Assembly (NCBI RefSeq): GCF_008831285.2
Contig: NC_045138.2
Location: forward strand, 14,520,571-14,584,570
From: Nymphaea colorata
Taxonomy: Eukaryota > Streptophyta > Magnoliopsida > Nymphaeales > Nymphaeaceae
DNA: 64,000 nt
Reading direction: 5' to 3'
The notes below the pieces were generated by a model. The model had not been told where the DNA came from. It was given only the letters and a program-made list of their open reading frames with translations, and made no database searches. The position numbers and the translations under genes were made by a program. Positions 53,592 through 64,000 of this stretch are shown here, one piece after another (positions within the stretch are counted from its first letter, which is position 1; every line of letters starts with the position of its first letter).

Positions 53592-54417
53592 GACTTCATT
53601 TCCTTTCCCTATCATTCCCTTTGAGTTCGGGGTTTCTCTGAACTAAAATGACCTAACTGGTTCAATATCCCATTACCAGGTCTAGTCTCCAACCTTCTTT
53701 TTTTTTTTAAAAAAAAAAATTCAGTTGTGTTGGATAGGTAGTGTACCAGCATGTACGGGTGAATGTGGCAAGCAGTTTCTGAAGGAAGGAATGCCCGATT
53801 TGGGGTTCACTTTTTTGCCAGAAGAAAGAAAGCCATCAAACTCAAGTTTTCATCATATGATTGAGAAAGCCATCAAACTCATGATAAAATATTTTTAGGA
53901 GGACATTCCAAAACGTTTGTATTTCCAGTGTGTTTGGGTGACATCAAAAGTAGGTTTGAGGAAAGCTCAGTTTCGACAAAATTTCGCGAGAGCAAAACTT
54001 AACCCCTTATTAAAAAAACATGGTTTTTGGTATTGGGCATGTTGTACACACATAAACCAGGATCGAACCGACCATATACCCTGTCAATATCGAACGCATT
54101 AGTGGTTCAGCAGTAAGGGTAGGAGAAGCCACCCCAACCCTCAAGAATTCTGAAAGGGGTTATGCCACCCATGACAGGGGGGCGGGGAAGACTTCTGCAA
54201 CGGGTTATGCCAACCATGACTTATGAGGGAAGTGGCATCCGTTATAAACTTAGTCGGGAACCCGACCGATCCTTCCCTCTTTCTCCGTTTCTTCGAGGAA
54301 AGCACCGGAATTTTTGCACCGGTAGGCTTTTCCGACACGCTTCCCGGGATTCTCAGGTCCCGGAAATCGTAGCTTTCTGGTGTAACCGGGTCTTGTTTGG
54401 GTTCGGATTGAGCAGCT
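53592..54417. other. Upstream region of SDC-B, rearranged relative to SDC-A
   Basis: The sequence shares blocks with 45960-46270 of unit A (GCATGTACGGGTGA, GTTTGGGTGACATCAAAAGT, TTGGGCATGTTG). A replaced segment holds two spaced copies of a GGGTTATGCCA-CCATGAC motif near 54155 and 54203. Homology with unit A resumes at CGGGAACCCGACCGATCC (54255), about 160 bp before the ATG. No TATA box is evident. Confidence 0.6.
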
Positions 54418-57005
54418 ATGGTTGGGAGCCTCGAAGTTTCCCCAGTTGAAGCGAACAATGGTGCGAAGGCTACCGCCGATGACGTCGAGCCGTTGCCGGT
54501 GGAGTTTTACCCGTTGGAGACCTCAGACCCAGCCGATTTATTAAGGACGACAAACGGTGTGGGAAGCGTGGGTGGGAAGGCGGAAGGGCAGCGTGCCGGA
54601 GATGGTCGGAAGCGGGAGATCGTCTTGGGGAGGGACGTCCATAAGATGAGTCTGGAAGTGACGGAGCCCAAAGCAGACGATGAGGTCACGGGAGATCGGG
54701 AGGCCTATATGGCGGGGGTCTTGGCTAGATATAGAAAATCTCTCATTGAGAGGACGAGGAATCATCTCGGTATATTTCCCTGTTTTCTTTCCATCTCTTC
54801 ATGTTGGAACATTTTTTTTTCCCCCCTTCCGCTGTTTTTCCAACTCTCTTCATTTTTGTGGCCGTGATCGTTGCATAAAAAAATTGGCACACAGATACAC
54901 ACGGCTTACCGCGGTCGTGATTGCTATAGTAACATGAACAGGAATGACAATCTTGTGCACGAAGACTCCTAGTTTATGTGCAAATTTGGTTGTGACTCTG
55001 GGCACTGCATTTCTGTAATTCCAATTTTTGAATGGTGGCTACGTTTGATCCTTTTCTGTGATTTCCTTTTATGAAATTTGGGCAGCCTTTTTTTGTGTAT
55101 TTCTCTGAGTTTATTCTTGTTTGTAATACATGAAGCTAGCCATGATATATGGGTGGTACTGTATAGCTTAAGGTGGAATTTTTTTTTGTTTCTACGGCCA
55201 CCATAGATGAGCAAATCCTGCCCCACGTAAAAACTGCGTGCGTACTGAATTGCATAAGTCAATTTTTTTGTTGTTCTTAATTGCATCGTATTCCCAATGA
55301 TGCTCAAGTGCCTCGCCATTCTATAAAGTCGTCAATGATGTTAGTATCCAAATATTATAAACACATAATTATTTCTTATATTAATATAATAAAGTGCTGC
55401 GGCCATTCTCAACAGGCCTGGCACTTGATTTTTTTCCTGTAAATGTGGGACCAGTGTGCGCTACACGATTTGATGTAGTTCTCAATTTTCCTCATTACGT
55501 CTATTCGCCCATTTGAGTATTAACCTCATTTTTTAAGCTATGCCTTTCTTCCTCGCTGCAGGCTATCCATTTAATCTCGATTTCGATTATGGGGCGCTGG
55601 GACAGCTGCAGCATTTCTCTATTAACAATCTTGGAGATCCTTTCATAGAGAGCAACTATGGTGTCCATTCAAGACAATTTGAAGTTGGAGTTTTGGACTG
55701 GTTTGCTCGTCTTTGGGAACTGGAAAAGAATGAGTACTGGGGATACATCACGAATTGTGGTACTGAAGGAAACCTTCATGGCATTCTTGTTGGGTGAGAA
55801 GAACTGACTCGGAAGTTTCTTATTGTTATCTCCGGCGTTTCTTCATTAGAAAGACAAGCAAGCATATCTTGATAGTCTCAACAGTTAACGCTTCTGACCT
55901 CCACTTGGTTCTGCAGGCGGGAAGTGCTCCCTGATGGAATTTTGTATGCCTCGAGAGAGTCCCATTACTCCGTCTTCAAGGCAGCAAGAATGTACAGAAT
56001 GGGTTGCATAAAAGTCGACACTCGAGCCTCTGGCGAGATTGACTGTGCAGACTTCCGAACGAAGCTCCTCCAGAACAAGGACAAGCCAGCCATCATCAAC
56101 GTAAACATTGGTAAGGACAAAACCATCCCTGTTCATCTTGCATTATGTGACTCGGGTTCTTTCTCACACAATGTTCGTTTAACGCAATGCAGGAACCACG
56201 GTTAAGGGAGCTGTTGATGATCTTGATCTGGTCATAGAAACACTCGAAGAAACTGGTTTTGGTCGCGATCGATTCTACATCCATTGCGATGGTGCATTGT
56301 TTGGACTCATGATGCCGTTCGTGAAGCGAGTATGTAGAGCTAACAGATTTTCTCTTGCCGTTTCAATGATACGACGGAAGCTTTAACATATTCCTTTGTG
56401 CTGCTGTTAGTTCATGTGGTTTCTTCCCTTCTTAACAGGCACCGAAGGTTTCCTTCAAGAAGCCAATTGGAAGTGTGAGCGTTTCTGGGCACAAGTTTGT
56501 TGGCTGCCCAATGCCTTGTGGCGTTCAGATAACAAGACTCGAGCACATCAATACGCTGTCAAGGAACGTTGAGTATCTGGCTTCAAGGGATGCTACCATC
56601 ATGGGCAGCCGAGATGGACATGCTCCAATATTCCTGTGGTACACAGTCAACCGCAAAGGCTACAGAGGGTTCCAAAAGGAGGTGCAGAAGTGCCTCAGGA
56701 ACGCGCATTACCTTAAAGACAGTTTGCACGCGGCTGGCATCGGCGCCATGCTTAATGAACTGAGCAGCACCGTGGTGTTTGAGCGCCCGCATGATGAAGA
56801 GTTCATTCGCAAATGGCAGCTAGCGTGCCAAGGGAATATAGCCCATGTTGTTGTCATGCCTAATATCGATATAGAGAAGCTTGATAACTTCACGAACGAG
56901 CTCATCGAGAAACGGGAGATCTGGTTCCAGGATGGAAAGGCTCAAGCTCCATGCATTGCAGAAGAGATTGGTGGGGAGAGCTGTATGTGTGCTCGTCACA
57001 AGTGA
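54418..57005 (+). CDS. SDC: Serine decarboxylase, copy B (tandem duplicate)
   Basis: Five exons: 54418-54769, 55562-55793, 55917-56110, 56193-56329, 56439-57005. They encode 493 aa, one codon more than copy A (an extra Leu in DLLRTTNG). Splice sites are GT-AG, with GTGAGA instead of GTAAGA at the exon 2 donor. The PLP-binding [15 protein letters not shown] (Lys324) and HCDGALFG are intact, so catalysis is plausible. Relative to copy A it has changes at otherwise invariant positions: GSRN to [15 protein letters not shown] to [16 protein letters not shown] to LKDSL, and REVFPDG to REVLPDG. Copy B in turn keeps the ancestral-looking KVDT where A has KVNT. The upstream region differs from A, so expression probably differs. 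Function as for copy A: serine to ethanolamine. Confidence 0.92.
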
Positions 57006-58365
57006 TCTGGCTCTCCTCTCGGCCAGATGGGAGAGTAGGTTGCAGTTTTTTTTTGTCTTCTGCAAGCAATGTCCGTATATCAGTATTGTTTTTATTTTCC
57101 TTCATGTTTCAAGTTTCAAAATATGATTTAGCATTTGGTGCCTGATTTGTTCTCAACACTTCTATAAAGCGGTGCATCTAAATGGTAGCTTCTTAGTTTT
57201 TAGGCGGTCTTCTTCGTCTTCATCATTGGATGCAATCGATATGGTTGGGGACAATGTGTTTTACTTTTAGAGCGTCTCTGCTGAATGATTAGACGTTGCA
57301 ATAGGTTAAGAGGTCTTAGGCTCTATTTATCCTAGCAACCTACACTAGGGAACAGGAGACCATTCAATGTTCAACTTAGAGCTCGTTCTGGCTCATCTAC
57401 ACTTAGCTTTGATAAGTCTCATGCAAACCAGTATTTGGCCCAGTTCAGAGCTCATACAGGCGTCGCTTGGCATATCTTTACTAAGCTCAATATAGAAATA
57501 AAGTCCTGCTAAGGTCGTCCATTGTCATACTATATCCATGTAAAACACCAATGACCACACATCTATTTAGATGACATCATCATATCAGCAGTCTAACAGG
57601 CCTATCAGGGGCATATATGTGGTCCTTGATGCATATTGTATCAAACGCCAGGCGATCTAGACCTGTATATTTTAAGGAAAATTGGACACCTGATAACCAA
57701 AATATCTTAATTATTGAGCACAATATGAATCGCCATCAAATCAGACGCAACCCCTTCAAGCCAACGATGAATAAAGCTTATCCAGTTGAACAAAAGTGTG
57801 AAGCTGCATTTACTCCCCAGCACAAGGAGACAGACATTACAACACCAGAGAGAGATAGACACAGTTTTTTTGCAACAATCAATGAGCAACAATCATATTG
57901 AATATTCTTCAGTTCCCTACACTATTTTATGACTCAAAATACATTAAAATAAGAATGAAGATACTGCTCCAACCAGTTCAACAAATAATCACATCAACTA
58001 ATCTAAACATCGACAAGCCATACCAAAGTATTACCCTAAAATGGCTCACTCGAAGTTGACCAAATTCCAATGCCAAGGCAAGCTTCAACGTTGCAACTGA
58101 AGACATAGATATGCTTGGCTATGAGGTCTGAATTATCTGTCGTATGTAAGATGATGAACTCGTCTTAATCACAGGAGTCAGACACCACACACTAGAAAGC
58201 AGTCCCCTTGTTGGGCCTGGGAGCCTTAATGCATAACTTAGATATCACTGACAATACATGCTTACATAGTCTGCTTCACATATATATACAGTAAGAACGG
58301 TTAGCTCTCTCAAAAGGGCCAATTTCTCCTCTTCAACAATATGAGCATGAACAAACTGAACGGCC
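57006..58365. other. Convergent spacer between SDC-B and the bZIP gene
   Basis: 3' flanks of two convergent genes: SDC-B (plus) and the bZIP gene (minus), with probable 3' UTRs at each end. It matches 49919-51370 of unit A apart from small indels. No independent gene is seen. Confidence 0.5.
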
Positions 58366-63723
<5,358 letters not shown>

Positions 63724-64000
63724 GACGTCGGAAGGAAACCGCTAGCCGAAACGCGCCAAAGAAATGGTTCCCCAGAAAGAACCTTCCTCCTCTTCGATTA
63801 TTCTCCTCTGACCTCTCAGAGATGATGGAGAGGACGAAAGAGAGAGATGGAAGCGAGAACGTTGGTTTTTCATTTTTACCTGTTTTTTCATCGTAAACGC
63901 GTAGGTGGGGCCCGCCGGCAGGTGTGTGGGCCCCGCGGAAAGGCATGTGTGTTGACTGAGAGAGTGGCCTCTTGTCAAAGATTGGACCGCCGATCGCCGC
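63724..64000. other. bZIP 5' leader and promoter-proximal region
   Basis: GC-rich sequence directly upstream of the minus-strand bZIP start. A W-box core (TTGACT) occurs on the plus strand at 63952-63957, fitting a stress-responsive factor but weak on its own. No TATA box is seen before the window ends. Confidence 0.35.

Overview
The window is nuclear DNA of a flowering plant. The evidence is large multi-exon genes with GT-AG introns, AT-rich intergenic DNA with TATA microsatellites and miniature transposons, and plant-specific families (WAT1-related transporter, VIP1/RF2b-type bZIP factor, plant serine decarboxylase). I cannot name the species. There is no CRISPR array, operon, rRNA gene or confident tRNA gene.

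Layout, left to right. 1-2.9 kb is intergenic with a short tandem repeat. 2.98-6.82 kb (+) is a 7-exon WAT1-related/EamA transporter gene with two MITEs in intron 5. 8.36-8.84 kb (+) is a 2-exon gene for a small Ala/Glu-rich protein with an N-terminal acylation signal. 9.59-11.46 kb is a non-autonomous PIF/Harbinger-like element with exact TAA target duplications and a ladder of palindromes at its right end. 12.48-16.92 kb (+) encodes a putative organellar protein with a C-terminal J domain. 16.9-20.2 kb is intergenic. 20.25-37.74 kb (+) is a complete 29-exon transportin-1 gene (889 aa) whose introns carry a hAT-like element with an 8-bp target duplication, a foldback MITE, SINE candidates and several local tandem duplications. 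37.7-43.6 kb is intergenic.

The right third (43.8-63.7 kb) is the most unusual part. An orphan first exon of a serine decarboxylase gene (43.79-44.03 kb) has its own TATA box. It is followed by a direct segmental duplication of about 7 kb: unit A (about 45.96-53.59 kb) and unit B (about 53.59-60.68 kb). Each unit holds a complete 5-exon serine decarboxylase gene (+) and, tail-to-tail, the 3' end of a VIP1-like bZIP gene (-). Only unit B is joined to the bZIP promoter, exon 1 and exon 2, so unit A holds a headless bZIP copy whose leucine-zipper and C-terminal exons remain open and splice-competent.

The genes do not form a pathway. They are unrelated housekeeping and regulatory functions: serine to ethanolamine for phospholipid head groups, nuclear import, J-protein co-chaperone, membrane transport and bZIP transcription. 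Exon boundaries were set by reading the sequence against remembered family conservation, with splice sites and phase checked by hand; no database search was run.
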